This document shows positions 9,849 through 18,669 of a DNA stretch of 64,000 nucleotides, one piece after another (the first letter of the stretch is position 1; each line of letters begins with the position of its first letter). The position numbers were made by a program, and so were the translations under genes. Source of the DNA: Allochromatium vinosum DSM 180 (GTDB lineage Bacteria; Pseudomonadota; Gammaproteobacteria; Chromatiales; Chromatiaceae); NCBI RefSeq assembly GCF_000025485.1, contig NC_013851.1, positions 3,096,001 to 3,160,000 of the forward strand. The letters run 5' to 3'. The notes beneath the pieces were generated by a model, which had not been told where the DNA came from, searched no databases, and was given only the letters and a program-made list of their open reading frames with translations.

Positions 9849-10112
9849 TCAGACGCCGTCGGTCGGGTCCGGCGCGTCCCAGCGGTCGATGATGCCGCCG
9901 ATGCTCAGGTCGGTGAGTATCCGGGTGCCGACCGCGACCCGGGCCGCCGAGCCGCTGATGGTGAAGACCCAGTTGCCCGGATGAGCGCCGACCGTGTCGA
10001 CCGCCACCGCCCGTCCGCCCTTGGCGTCGCGCAGCACCCGCAGCGACACGGACTGGAGTCCGGGGATGCGGCGCGTGCAGACCAGCGAGCGTTCCACCTG
10101 CATGATGTCCAT
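9849..10112 (-). CDS. csoS4B: carboxysome vertex pentamer protein CsoS4B
   Basis: An 87-residue BMC-P (EutN/CcmL fold) protein that caps the twelve vertices of the icosahedral shell. Family segments visible are VERSLVCTRRIPGLQS, AVDTVGAHPGNWVFTISGSAAR and DLSIGGIIDRWD. A second Met is available at residue 4. It follows csoS4A with only two bases between them, and assignment as 4B rests on gene order and its closer match to the second pentamer. Confidence 0.93.
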   Translation of the reverse strand: MDIMQVERSLVCTRRIPGLQSVSLRVLRDAKGGRAVAVDTVGAHPGNWVFTISGSAARVAVGTRILTDLSIGGIIDRWDAPDPTDGV

Positions 10113-10114
10113 GC

Positions 10115-10360
10115 TCAGTCCTCCGCCCAGTGGTCGATGATGCCGACGATGGTCAGGTCGCTCGGGTAGTCCTTGTGGCCGGCGGCTTCGCGTGCCGCCG
10201 AGCTGCCGACACAGAGCACCCAGTCGCCGGGGGTGCAGCCCACGGCATCGACGGCGACCATCCGACTCTTGCCGTCGAGCACCACCTGGAGATGACGATG
10301 CTCCAGTCCGGGGATGCGGTTAGTCGCGACCAGCGGTTTTTCGACGCGACAGATCTTCAT
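10115..10360 (-). CDS. csoS4A: carboxysome vertex pentamer protein CsoS4A
   Basis: An 81-residue BMC-P vertex protein beginning MKICRVEKPLVATNRIPG, with AVDAVGCTPGDWVLCVGSSAAR and LTIVGIIDHW. The frame is open further upstream, but the ATG at 10360 overlaps the csoSCA stop by four bases (ATGA) and gives the normal family length, so the start is well supported. Paired with CsoS4B; both are thought to be needed for a closed, leak-tight shell. Confidence 0.95.
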   Translation of the reverse strand: MKICRVEKPLVATNRIPGLEHRHLQVVLDGKSRMVAVDAVGCTPGDWVLCVGSSAAREAAGHKDYPSDLTIVGIIDHWAED

Positions 10361-11889
10361 GCCGTCCTCCCGCCGAGCAGCGAGCCGCCGACCGGCTCCA
10401 GTCGTCCGTGGCCCTGGCTGTCGCGCACCGTCCAGTAGGTGTGGAGCAGACCGTGCTCGGCCAGATCCGGATAGCGCTGAGTGATGGCCTCGGCGAGGCG
10501 TTCGCAACGCTCGATCGCCCGCTCGCGCGCGCCCGGCACCTGTCCCGAGTACTCGAAACGGATGACGATCGGGACCGGCAGTCCATGGTCGACGTTGAGC
10601 TGCTTGAAGATCTTGATACCGACGTCCAGGTTGCAGGCGCCCTCTTCCAGGGTGCGCAGAAAGCTGAAATAGGTCAGGTTGCGCAGATGGATCTCGGCGA
10701 AATCCATCCCGACCCCGATGAAACGTTCTTCGTGTCCGATGTCGGTGTAGTGGCCGTTGTGATAGTCACGCACATAGTCGAGCTGCGAGATGTTGTGCTC
10801 GATCAGACGCGCGATCAGACGCTGCATCCCAGGCGCTGGGGCCAGACCGCCGCCGCTCGGGTTGGCCACGCGCTCACGGATCAGGGCGCGTGCCGCCTCG
10901 GGGTCGAGCCGTGCGGTCTCGCGATGGAGCGCGCCGGCGTCGACGAAACGGTCCAGATCGGCATCGCCGCGTGCGTCGGGCAGATGCAGACGCAAGCGGT
11001 CGGTGTCGGTGTCGATGCCGACGAGCAGGCCCTCGATCGAGGCGCCGCAGCAGTAGCTGTTCTCGACCGCCTCGCGGAAGGCGTGCAGACGCTCGCGTCC
11101 GGCGGCGGCGGCCTGGCGGGTGTCGCTGCCGTGGGCCGCGCAGCCGTGATGCTCGGGGTCGCGGCTACTGTAGTGATAGACGACCACCTTCAGATATCTG
11201 GTCGGGGCGTCGGCGGTGTTGGGCACGCCTTCGCGGAAGCGTCCGAGTTCCACTGACGACCAGCGATCGAGTGCCTCCTCGACGTCGAAGAGCGCACCGG
11301 CGTTGGCACGGCGCTGGACGGCGCCCATCGGCAACCGCAACACATAGCGGATGGCATGGGCCAGACGTCCGTCCGAGCAGGGTGTGACGTTCATGGCGTG
11401 GAAGCCGCAGTCGAGCAGGAAGCGACGGAATTCATCGGACTGGCCGCGATCGTCGAGCGGGTCGGTCGTGAAGTAGTCATCGCTCATGGCTCGCACGGTC
11501 TCGAAGGTGGCGTGCGCGAAGAGCGCGCGCCGGTCGAGTCCGGCGACCCAGGCGTCGGCCAGCCGCGATTCGGGCAGTTCGAAGCCCAACTTCTGACGGG
11601 CCTCGGCCTGTGCCCAGTCCTCGAAACCGGCGTCCGGGACGCGGGCGGCAATGGACTTGAGCGTCGGCACGATGCGCGCGAAGGCGTCCTTGATCCGCTG
11701 CTCGTAGGCCCACAGCCGCTGGTTTTCGTCCAGGCGGGTGAGCGGATGCGTCCCCGTCCGACCGATCCCGTCCAGCGACCCGGTGGACTCAGGCGCAACC
11801 TGAGTCGTGCCGACCGGAGCGGCGGGCGTGTTCGTCCAGGAGGCTGGACGGACGCGCCGGCGTGGCTGTGGCTTGGGCTTGATGCGCAT
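10357..11889 (-). CDS. csoSCA: carboxysomal carbonic anhydrase CsoSCA (CsoS3)
   Basis: A 510-residue epsilon/beta-type carbonic anhydrase located inside the carboxysome, converting bicarbonate to CO2 next to RuBisCO. Candidate zinc-site segments are PCSDGRLAHAIRY, whose CSDGR resembles the CxDxR motif of beta enzymes, and HHGCAAHGSD. The first ~40 residues are basic and low in complexity (KPKPQPRRRVRP), as expected for the segment that binds RuBisCO. It lies 29 bases downstream of csoS2 and overlaps csoS4A. Confidence 0.95.
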   Translation of the reverse strand: MRIKPKPQPRRRVRPASWTNTPAAPVGTTQVAPESTGSLDGIGRTGTHPLTRLDENQRLWAYEQRIKDAFARIVPTLKSIAARVPDAGFEDWAQAEARQKLGFELPESRLADAWVAGLDRRALFAHATFETVRAMSDDYFTTDPLDDRGQSDEFRRFLLDCGFHAMNVTPCSDGRLAHAIRYVLRLPMGAVQRRANAGALFDVEEALDRWSSVELGRFREGVPNTADAPTRYLKVVVYHYSSRDPEHHGCAAHGSDTRQAAAAGRERLHAFREAVENSYCCGASIEGLLVGIDTDTDRLRLHLPDARGDADLDRFVDAGALHRETARLDPEAARALIRERVANPSGGGLAPAPGMQRLIARLIEHNISQLDYVRDYHNGHYTDIGHEERFIGVGMDFAEIHLRNLTYFSFLRTLEEGACNLDVGIKIFKQLNVDHGLPVPIVIRFEYSGQVPGARERAIERCERLAEAITQRYPDLAEHGLLHTYWTVRDSQGHGRLEPVGGSLLGGRTA

Positions 11890-11918
11890 GGCGATGACTC
11901 CTGATCCGCTATCCGTCC

Positions 11919-14219
11919 TTAACCCCGAGCGCCGCCCGAGAGTGTGACCAGGGCGCCGCGCTCGGTACCGCCGCTACCGCCGGTCACGCGCGTTTCGGAC
12001 TGAGGCCGCTCGCGTTCCTGAACCTGAGCATCGCGGAAGGCGCGGGCGCCGGCGAAGGCTCCCACGGGCGCGTCGCCGCGTCGGGTCGGGTTGCGGCTGT
12101 GCGCCGACTTGCCTTCGGTGCCGGTGACACGCTCGTTGCGGCCCCAATCGTTACCCGTGATACGCAGTCCGCCATCCAGACCCTCGCCGGTGATGCGTGG
12201 GCGTGCCGGTTCGGACTCAACGACGGTCTCCTCGATCGCTGCCGTCGACTCAATCGCCTTGGCCGGACGTGGGGACATCACGCTGCCGGGACGGGCCGGT
12301 CCGCTCTCGCGCCGTTCCTCGGCACGGCGGGCGCGGAAACCCTCGGTGCCCGTGACCCGGTTGCCGCCCATATTGAAGGGGCCGGTGATGCGACTGTGCT
12401 CTTCGTCGTAGTGGGTGCCGGTCACTGAGCGGCGTGCCGGCTGTGACTGGGCGGCACGCGCCGGGGTGTCGATGCTGAACTGGCCCCATTGACCGCCGCC
12501 GAGCGGCTGCGGGAAGTCGTCACTGCCCGGCAGGGCCGCGAATTCTTCGCTGCCGCAGGTGGCCAGAAGGTCGTCCCCGCCCAGATAGGGCGTGCCGGTC
12601 ACGGGCTGGCAAGCGCCCTTGATGTCGCCGGTCATGGCGCCGCCGATCCCTGGCTGGAGTCCGGTGAGACCGAAGCCGGGGGTGGAGCGACCCAGCGGCA
12701 TCCGCTCGGCAGTCTGACGCGCCGTCTCCGGGCCACAGTCTGAGGCGATCTGCTCGGCGCCCAGATAGGTGGTGCCGGTGACGATCTCGCAGCGTCCGGT
12801 CTCGTTGCCGGTGACGCGCGCCGTGCCGCTGACCAGACTGCCGGTCACGCTCTGGCCGCGCCAAGTAGTATCGAGTCCGACCTTGAGCGTGCCGACCGGC
12901 TCGGGACGGGTCTTGCAGACGCTGTCGAAGTGCTCGAAGCCGAGATATTCGTTGCCCGTCACCCGCTGGCAGTCACCCGATTCGACGCCGGTCAGGCTGG
13001 TGTTGCGTCCGATCAGCGAGCCGGTCACGGTGCGCCCGCTGAGGGTCTGGGTCTGACCGACCTTGGGCGGTGCGCCCTCGGGACCGGGCGCGGTGTAGGG
13101 CGTGCCGGTGAGCTGACGTCCGGCACCGGTCTCGTCGCCCGTGACCTTGGAGCTGCGTCCGACCTGATCGCCGGTGAGCGTCTGGCCGCCGCCGGTGGTT
13201 GTGACGGCGCTCTGGCGGTTGGGCGCGGGGGCCGGTCCGATGCCGCAGAGTTCCTGGAACACCTCGGCGCCCATGTATTCCGTGCCCGTGACCTGACGGC
13301 AGGCGCCAGTCTCATCACCCGTGGTGCGCCGGCTGCGCCCGACCTGGGTGCCGGTCAGGGTCTGACCGGAGGCCGTGGTGCTGACGCCGACCTTGGACGG
13401 TGCGTCACCGGGCCGTGCGCCGTTCGAGCGACGGGCGCGTCCCGTGGGGCGCGGACCGGATTCGCCGCACTTGCCGTGCTCGCAACGTTCCTCGCGGACG
13501 CGCTTGGCGATCTCACGTGAGCTGACCCCGGCATTGCGTAGCAGATTGGTCGTCGCCGCCTGACTGGAGCGTCCGCTCACCGAATCGACGCCGGTCTTGC
13601 CGCGTCCGGCCAGGGCGGCACGACGCGCCATCGACAGCATGCGACCGCGCGAAGGGGCTTTGGTCAGGGTCGCACCGCCGCGCGGACGACCATTACGCTG
13701 ACGCTTCTCGTTGACTGGATTGGCGGTTGCACGCCGTTCAGTGGCGGGCCTGGGTGCGGAACTGTCCGTGGTCACGGTGGCCTGGTCGTCGCGTCGGCGT
13801 TCCGAACACGGTGCCTGCGGCTCCAGACCGGCGATGGCGCGACGCCGGGCGATCGAGGCTTCGCGACCCACGAGTCCGCTCAGATCGGCCTGATCCGCCG
13901 GTGCCGGACGCGCATAGCCCGGACGTCCGCGAGTGAGTTGGTCGCGCCGCGCCATCGAGCGCTTACGGCCTTCCGCCATGTCGACGGAGCGCCGGTTGCG
14001 TTCAGGTTTCGCTGGTGCGGGTTCCGAGGCGCTCAGACGCTCGCGGAGCGTCATGGGCACCGCTTCGCTGACCTGACCGCGCTTGGTGCGCCGCGTGTTC
14101 GAGTCTGTGTTCGTGACCGATTCAGGGTTCGGTCGACCCGTCTTACCACCGTTGGCGATGGCGCGGCGTTTGGCGATGGAGGCCGCGCGCCCCGTCAACT
14201 GTCGTTCTTGATCAGCCAT
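11919..14219 (-). CDS. csoS2: carboxysome scaffold protein CsoS2
   Basis: A 766-residue intrinsically disordered scaffold that binds RuBisCO through its N-terminal repeats and the shell through its middle and C-terminal parts. Four N-terminal repeats with the core [SA]xARRxAxxxG are visible (AASIAKRRAIANG, KRSMARRDQLTRG, EASIARRRAIAG, RMLSMARRAALAG). Five middle repeats follow, built on VTG/LTG triplets and Cys residues, such as VTGTEYMG and VTGNEYLG. A C-terminal domain has further VTG motifs such as RVTGTEG. Some CsoS2 genes make a short form by ribosomal frameshifting; I did not identify a clear slippery site. Confidence 0.96.
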   Translation of the reverse strand: MADQERQLTGRAASIAKRRAIANGGKTGRPNPESVTNTDSNTRRTKRGQVSEAVPMTLRERLSASEPAPAKPERNRRSVDMAEGRKRSMARRDQLTRGRPGYARPAPADQADLSGLVGREASIARRRAIAGLEPQAPCSERRRDDQATVTTDSSAPRPATERRATANPVNEKRQRNGRPRGGATLTKAPSRGRMLSMARRAALAGRGKTGVDSVSGRSSQAATTNLLRNAGVSSREIAKRVREERCEHGKCGESGPRPTGRARRSNGARPGDAPSKVGVSTTASGQTLTGTQVGRSRRTTGDETGACRQVTGTEYMGAEVFQELCGIGPAPAPNRQSAVTTTGGGQTLTGDQVGRSSKVTGDETGAGRQLTGTPYTAPGPEGAPPKVGQTQTLSGRTVTGSLIGRNTSLTGVESGDCQRVTGNEYLGFEHFDSVCKTRPEPVGTLKVGLDTTWRGQSVTGSLVSGTARVTGNETGRCEIVTGTTYLGAEQIASDCGPETARQTAERMPLGRSTPGFGLTGLQPGIGGAMTGDIKGACQPVTGTPYLGGDDLLATCGSEEFAALPGSDDFPQPLGGGQWGQFSIDTPARAAQSQPARRSVTGTHYDEEHSRITGPFNMGGNRVTGTEGFRARRAEERRESGPARPGSVMSPRPAKAIESTAAIEETVVESEPARPRITGEGLDGGLRITGNDWGRNERVTGTEGKSAHSRNPTRRGDAPVGAFAGARAFRDAQVQERERPQSETRVTGGSGGTERGALVTLSGGARG

Positions 14220-14376
14220 GTCCGTGCCTGCCTCTTCGTGGATCGCTGCTGACTGCTGTCCAGGCTCCGGGCCTGGGGCCGATGTCGCTCGTCTTCTGAT
14301 CGGCTTCTACGAATCAAGCACGATCCTCGATGTCATCGGCCGGCCCGGAGCGCGCCCCTCGCCCTCGTGTCCGCCC

Positions 14377-14718
14377 TCAGCGGGCGCGGTGCACCAGGAA
14401 GGAATGTCCCTTGCTCTGGGCGTAGGTGTCGTAGCCGACCAGCCGGACGTGATGGTCCGGATAGCTGCGCCGGCAGGACTCGATCTCGGTCAGGATCACG
14501 TTCGGATCCTGTTCGCCGAAGAAGGGCATCTTCCACATCGGCCAGTAATACTCGAAGGCGCGATCCGGATGCTCGTGCTCCAGCGAGGCGTTCCAGCCGT
14601 TGTCGAGGATGTAGAGGATCTGCTCCAGGATCTCCTCGCGGTTGAGCGGCGGCAGATAGGAAAAGGTCTCGTAGCGGCCGATGGTGGCGTGATCGCCCAT
14701 GCTGCTCGCGGTGTTCAT
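14377..14718 (-). CDS. cbbS: RuBisCO small subunit, form IA carboxysomal
   Basis: A 113-residue small subunit. The sequence carries [19 protein letters not shown], the first strand and helix, then [19 protein letters not shown] and [17 protein letters not shown]. It follows cbbL by 47 bases on the same transcript. The start at 14718 is 11 bases after GAGAGGAA; an internal Met at residue 7 is also possible. Downstream, a small CCAGGC/GCCTGG stem at 14260-14276 precedes csoS2 and could tune read-through, though it lacks a T tract. Confidence 0.97.
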
Positions 14719-14765
14719 GATGTCGGGTTCCTCTCAAAGATGGACTGGGGACAGGGGTTCGTGGC

Positions 14766-16181
14766 TCAGGCCGCGTCGAGCTTGTCGACGACGTCGAACT
14801 CGAACTTGATCTCCTTCCAGGTCTCCATGGCGACGGCCAGCTCCGGGCTGTGACGCGCGGCATCGCTGAGCACTTCGCGGGCGTGCTTCTCGATCTCGAC
14901 CCCTTCGTTGCGTGCCTTGACGCAGGCCTCGGTCGCCACACGGTTGGCTGCCGCGCCAGCCGCGTTGCCCCAGGGATGACCCTGAGTACCGCCGCCGAAC
15001 TGGAGCACCGAGTCATCGCCGAAAATGGTCACTAGCGCCGGGATGTGCCAGACATGGATACCGCCCGAGGCCACCGCCATCACGCCCGGCATCCCGCCCC
15101 AGTCCTGATCGAAGAACAGACCGCGCGAGCGGTCTTCGGGGATGAAGGATTCACGCAGTTGATCGACGAAACCGAGCGTCGACTGCCGATCGCCTTCCAG
15201 CTTGCCGACCACGGTGCCGGTGTGCAGATGGTCGCCGCCCGAGAGGCGCAGACACTTGGCGAGCACGCGGAAATGGATGCCGTGCTTGGGATTGCGGTCG
15301 ATGACCGCGTGCATGGCGCGGTGGATGTGCAGCAGCATGCCGTTGTCGCGGCACCAGTTGGCCAGACTGGTGTTGGCCGTGAAACCGCCGGTGAGGAAGT
15401 CGTGCATGATGATGGGCGCGCCGCATTCCTTGGCGAACTCGGCCCGCTTGAACATCTCCTCGCAGGTCGGGGCGGTCACGTTCAGATAGTGACCCTTGCG
15501 CTCGCCGGTCTCTTCCTGCGCCTTGCGCACGGCCTCGGAGACGAACTCGAAGCGGTTCTGCCAGCGCATGAAGGGCTGGGAGTTGACGTTCTCGTCGTCC
15601 TTGGTGAAGTCCAGACCGCCGCGCAGCATCTCGTAGACGGCACGGCCATAATTCTTGGCCGACAGACCCAGCTTGGGCTTGACGGTGGCGCCGAGGAAGG
15701 GACGGCCATACTTGTCCATGCGGTCGCGCTCGACCTGGATGCCGTTGGGCGGGCCGCCGCAGGTCTTCACATAGTGCAGCGGGAAGCGGATGTCTTCCAG
15801 ACGCAGGGCGCGCACCGCCTTGAAGCCGAACACGTTGCCCACCAGCGAGGTGAGCACGTTGACGATCGAGCCTTCCTCGAACAGATCGAGCGGATAGGCG
15901 ATGAAGGCATAGAAGCTCTCCTTGTCGCCCGGCACGTCCTCGATCCGGTAGGCGCGACCCTTGTAGTAATCGAGATCGGTCAGCAGATCCGACCAGACCG
16001 TGGTCCAGGTGCCGGTCGAGGACTCGGCGGCGACGGCGGCGGCGGCCTCCTCGCGTGACACCTTGGCCTGCGGCGTGACCTTGAAGCAGGCCAGCAAGTC
16101 GGAATCCAGGGGCACATAGTCCGGGGTCCAGTAGGTCAGGGCGTAATCTTTGACGCCGGCGTCATACGTCTTCGTGCTCAT
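14766..16181 (-). CDS. cbbL: RuBisCO large subunit, form IA
   Basis: A 471-residue large subunit that fixes CO2 onto ribulose-1,5-bisphosphate. The signature [16 protein letters not shown] contains the Lys that is carbamylated and the Mg-binding Asp-Glu. [18 protein letters not shown] carries catalytic residues, and HIHRAMHAV and [10 protein letters not shown] supply phosphate-site residues. Its company of csoS2, csoSCA and shell genes places it in the alpha-carboxysome. It has its own predicted promoter (16226-16255) with an upstream palindrome at 16272-16289. Confidence 0.98.
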   Translation of the reverse strand: MSTKTYDAGVKDYALTYWTPDYVPLDSDLLACFKVTPQAKVSREEAAAAVAAESSTGTWTTVWSDLLTDLDYYKGRAYRIEDVPGDKESFYAFIAYPLDLFEEGSIVNVLTSLVGNVFGFKAVRALRLEDIRFPLHYVKTCGGPPNGIQVERDRMDKYGRPFLGATVKPKLGLSAKNYGRAVYEMLRGGLDFTKDDENVNSQPFMRWQNRFEFVSEAVRKAQEETGERKGHYLNVTAPTCEEMFKRAEFAKECGAPIIMHDFLTGGFTANTSLANWCRDNGMLLHIHRAMHAVIDRNPKHGIHFRVLAKCLRLSGGDHLHTGTVVGKLEGDRQSTLGFVDQLRESFIPEDRSRGLFFDQDWGGMPGVMAVASGGIHVWHIPALVTIFGDDSVLQFGGGTQGHPWGNAAGAAANRVATEACVKARNEGVEIEKHAREVLSDAARHSPELAVAMETWKEIKFEFDVVDKLDAA

Positions 16182-16225
16182 GATTTACTCCGTTCGATGG
16201 GTGCGGCCTGAGGTTGCGAAGACGA

Positions 16226-16289
16226 TAAATAGGTCGAACTTCCAATACCAATCAATTAAAAGAATGGAAATCATCGACAAAAGTCGATG
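16226..16289 (-). promoter_or_regulatory. cbbL promoter with CATCGA-N6-TCGATG operator
   Basis: On the minus strand a -35 TTGATT (16255-16250) and a -10 TATTTA (16231-16226) are 18 bases apart, which puts the transcription start near 16219. The palindrome CATCGA-CAAAAG-TCGATG at 16272-16289 then covers about -53 to -70, where CbbR activators usually bind. The same palindrome with the same spacer length occurs upstream of the next two units. Confidence 0.65.
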
Positions 16290-16336
16290 GATCCGGCGAG
16301 AGAGGGGATGACCGAAGAGTTGTGGACACCAACGAA

Positions 16337-16369
16337 GGTCAGCGTCCTGCAGGGTGCAGGACGCTGACC
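16337..16369 (-). terminator. 15-bp perfect stem-loop between the small-subunit-like gene and cbbL
   Basis: GGTCAGCGTCCTGCA, a GGG loop and the exact complement. It lies 45 bases after the small-subunit-like stop codon in the direction of transcription. No T tract follows, so it may be a terminator, an attenuator or a mRNA-stability element. Confidence 0.5.
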
Positions 16370-16414
16370 GGAAGAAAGGAGGCGGCGAGCGGCTGGAGGC
16401 TGATCGTCGACCGA

Positions 16415-16774
16415 TCAGTGTGGACGATGGACCATGAGCGCGAGCCGACTGTGATAACTCACATCCTCGACGCTCAAACGGATGTGATGGTCGCAATGGG
16501 CCTGACGACAGCGCGCGATCGCACCGTGTACAGCGGCCATGTCGCCGCTGTAACAACTCGGCGGCTCCCAGGGCTCCCAGGCGGTGTATGCGGCCTGGAC
16601 CCGCTCGGCATGTTCGATGGCGATGATGCAGCCGCGATGCAGACAGTGTTCGAGCTGGCCGAGCATCCGTGACTCGGCCGGCTGGAGGTGGGCGTCATGG
16701 AACCGGGCCGCCTGGAAGGGAGCGGCATGAATGGCGGCAGATGCTGTCGTCTGGGTGATGGCGGCGGTTGGCAT
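16415..16774 (-). CDS. RuBisCO small-subunit-like protein
   Basis: A 119-residue protein that aligns along its length with CbbS of the same operon. Both have an Arg-aromatic start (ARFHDAHLQP against [11 protein letters not shown]) and then a helix of the form E-x2-[MI]-L-x-Q. A xIEH/xLEH strand follows, then [WY]-x-P-W, an I-x2-CR pair and DHH[IV]RL, and both end in VHR. I estimate about 30 per cent identity by eye. The first ~20 residues are Ala- and Thr-rich and absent from CbbS. GAGGTG precedes the ATG by five bases, and a hairpin (GGAAGCC/GGCTTCC, 16811-16828) lies in the leader. It is upstream of cbbL, has its own predicted operator, and sits between SulP and RuBisCO. Whether it assembles with CbbL, competes with CbbS, or is regulatory cannot be told from sequence. 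Confidence 0.75.
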   Translation of the reverse strand: MPTAAITQTTASAAIHAAPFQAARFHDAHLQPAESRMLGQLEHCLHRGCIIAIEHAERVQAAYTAWEPWEPPSCYSGDMAAVHGAIARCRQAHCDHHIRLSVEDVSYHSRLALMVHRPH

Positions 16775-16841
16775 CGGAACACCTCACTCGATCGAATTTG
16801 AAATCGGTAGGGAAGCCGACTGGCTTCCATCGTCGAGTCTT

Positions 16842-16911
16842 AGAGTAGTTCCTGAGTGCAAAAGTCGGAAATTGAGATTGTCCGCAAGCGACATCGAATC
16901 CGGTCGATGTC
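16842..16911 (-). promoter_or_regulatory. promoter of the small-subunit-like gene with CATCGA-N6-TCGATG operator
   Basis: The palindrome GACATCGA-ATCCGG-TCGATGTC spans 16890-16911. Weak -35 (TTCCGA, 16870-16865) and -10 (TACTCT, 16847-16842) elements 17 bases apart would place the palindrome core at about -57 to -74, as for cbbL and SulP. Confidence 0.55.
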
Positions 16912-16946
16912 TCGGCGTCCGGCCGGTTCAAGACGCCTGATCGCAC

Positions 16947-18638
16947 TCAGGCCACGACCGCCTCCGGCTTGTTCAAGAGAACCGGACGCGGACTCGCCGC
17001 CAACAACGCCTCGGCCCGCACCAGCGCCTCCTGCATGCTCGACACCACCTGATCGGCCGGCAGCCGCGCCGTGATCCCGAGCCGGTCGAGCCGTTGCCGG
17101 ACATCGCCCTCGGCCCCGGCGATCAACACCTGACGTCCGGCATCCAGATCCTCCAGCACCAGTTTCTCCAGTGCCAGCGAGGACGACACGCCGAGTATGG
17201 GCACCTCGCTGAAGTCCAGGATCAGCACCTCGTGATCCTCCAGCACCGCATGCTGACGCGCGATCGCCTTGGCCAGACCGAAGATCAGCGGGCCGCCGAG
17301 CGTGAAGAGCAGGATGCGGCCGTCGGCGCGCTCCAGCACCGCCTGGGCGTCGAGCGTCAGGTTCTCGTGCTCGCCGGGATGCTGGATCGCGCGCACCGAA
17401 CGGCTCTGGAGCCGGCTCAGCCGATCGATGGTCAGGACGTTGGCGACGAAGACACCGACCGCCACCGCCCAGATCAGATCGACGAAGACAGTGAGCGCGA
17501 TCACGCCATACATGATCATGGCCGCGCGCAGCGAGACGCGGTGCGCGCGCTTGAGGAACGACCAGTCGATGATGTCCAGTCCGACCTTGAAGGCGATGCC
17601 GGCCAGCACCGCGAGCGGGATCTGAGAGGTCAGACCGGCGGCCCAGAGCACCACGACCAGCAGGATCAGGGCGCGCGTGATGCCGGAGAGCGCGCTGCGC
17701 GCCCCGCTCTGGATGTTGACCACGGTGCCCATGGTCGCTCCCGCACCGGCGATGCCGCCGCAGAGTCCGGACGCCAGATTGCCCAGCCCCTGCCCGATCA
17801 GCTCCTTGTTGGAATCGTGTTCCTTGCGCGTGAGGCTCTCGGCGATCACCGAGGTCAGCAGGGCGTCGATACAGCCGAGCACGGCCAGGACCAGGGCGTC
17901 GACGAGCATCAGCCGCCATTGCTCGGCGCTGAAGACGGGCATCTGGAGCGTGGGCAACCCGGTCGGGATCTCGCCGATGCGCCGCAGGTCGCTGCCGTCG
18001 AGCAGCAGGAGCGAGATCAGGGTGCCGAGCACCAGGGCCAGCAGTTGCGGCGGCAGATAGCTCTTGAGCCGCTTGGGGAAGAAGAGGATGAGCGCCAGGG
18101 TCATGAGCGCCAGCCCCGCCTCGGCCGGATCGACCTGTGTGACCAGATCGGGCAGCGAGCGCAGCGTCCCCAGGACACCGCCCGCCGGCGTGGCCTGACC
18201 GAGGAAGGGGCCGAGCTGGAGGATGATCATGATGAGCCCGATGCCGGTCATGAAGCCCGAGACCACCGTGTAAGGCATGAGCGTCACGTACTTGCCGAAC
18301 CTGAGCAGGCCCAGGATGATCTGGAAGACGCCTGCCATCATGACCACGGTGAAGGCCATCGCCAGGCCATGTTCGGGATTGGTGGCGACCAGATTGGCGA
18401 TGACGGCGGTCATGACCACGGTCATGGGTCCGGTCGGTTCGGAGATGAGCGTGGGTGTGCTGCCGAAGAGCGCGGCGAAGAGTCCGACCAGCACCGCGCC
18501 ATAGAGTCCGGCGGCGGGTCCGGCCCCGGAGGCCACGCCGAAGGCCAGGGCCATGGGCAGCGCGACCACGGCGGCCGTCATACCACCGAAGAGGTCGCCC
18601 CTGAGGTTGTCGAAGCGGATGTCGTTGAGTAGTCGCAT
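16947..18638 (-). CDS. SulP-family anion transporter, probable bicarbonate uptake
   Basis: A 563-residue inner-membrane protein with about 11-12 hydrophobic helices over residues 15-410, including the family segment AAVVALPMALAFGVASG and SEPTGPMTVVMTAVIAN. A cytoplasmic STAS domain follows from about residue 440 (LFTLGGPLIFG, LILDFSEVPILGVSSSLALE). SulP members move sulfate, bicarbonate or other anions. Position directly upstream of RuBisCO and carboxysome genes, plus a shared operator type, favours bicarbonate uptake for a CO2-concentrating mechanism; the sequence alone does not prove the substrate. Confidence 0.85.
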   Translation of the reverse strand: MRLLNDIRFDNLRGDLFGGMTAAVVALPMALAFGVASGAGPAAGLYGAVLVGLFAALFGSTPTLISEPTGPMTVVMTAVIANLVATNPEHGLAMAFTVVMMAGVFQIILGLLRFGKYVTLMPYTVVSGFMTGIGLIMIILQLGPFLGQATPAGGVLGTLRSLPDLVTQVDPAEAGLALMTLALILFFPKRLKSYLPPQLLALVLGTLISLLLLDGSDLRRIGEIPTGLPTLQMPVFSAEQWRLMLVDALVLAVLGCIDALLTSVIAESLTRKEHDSNKELIGQGLGNLASGLCGGIAGAGATMGTVVNIQSGARSALSGITRALILLVVVLWAAGLTSQIPLAVLAGIAFKVGLDIIDWSFLKRAHRVSLRAAMIMYGVIALTVFVDLIWAVAVGVFVANVLTIDRLSRLQSRSVRAIQHPGEHENLTLDAQAVLERADGRILLFTLGGPLIFGLAKAIARQHAVLEDHEVLILDFSEVPILGVSSSLALEKLVLEDLDAGRQVLIAGAEGDVRQRLDRLGITARLPADQVVSSMQEALVRAEALLAASPRPVLLNKPEAVVA

Positions 18639-18669
18639 GGCTCGGCACCGATGGCTGTTGCATTCAGCC

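Noticed and set aside
13000-13600. Periodic repeats suggesting a CRISPR array
   Set aside because: The periodicity is the protein repeat of CsoS2; spacing is too long and the repeats are degenerate. No CRISPR array was found anywhere in the window.
16185-16556. Minus-strand frame overlapping the cbbL leader and the small-subunit-like gene
   Set aside because: Composition is Arg/Ser-rich and random-looking, it runs through the long hairpin and the cbbL promoter, and it overlaps the better-supported small-subunit-like gene.
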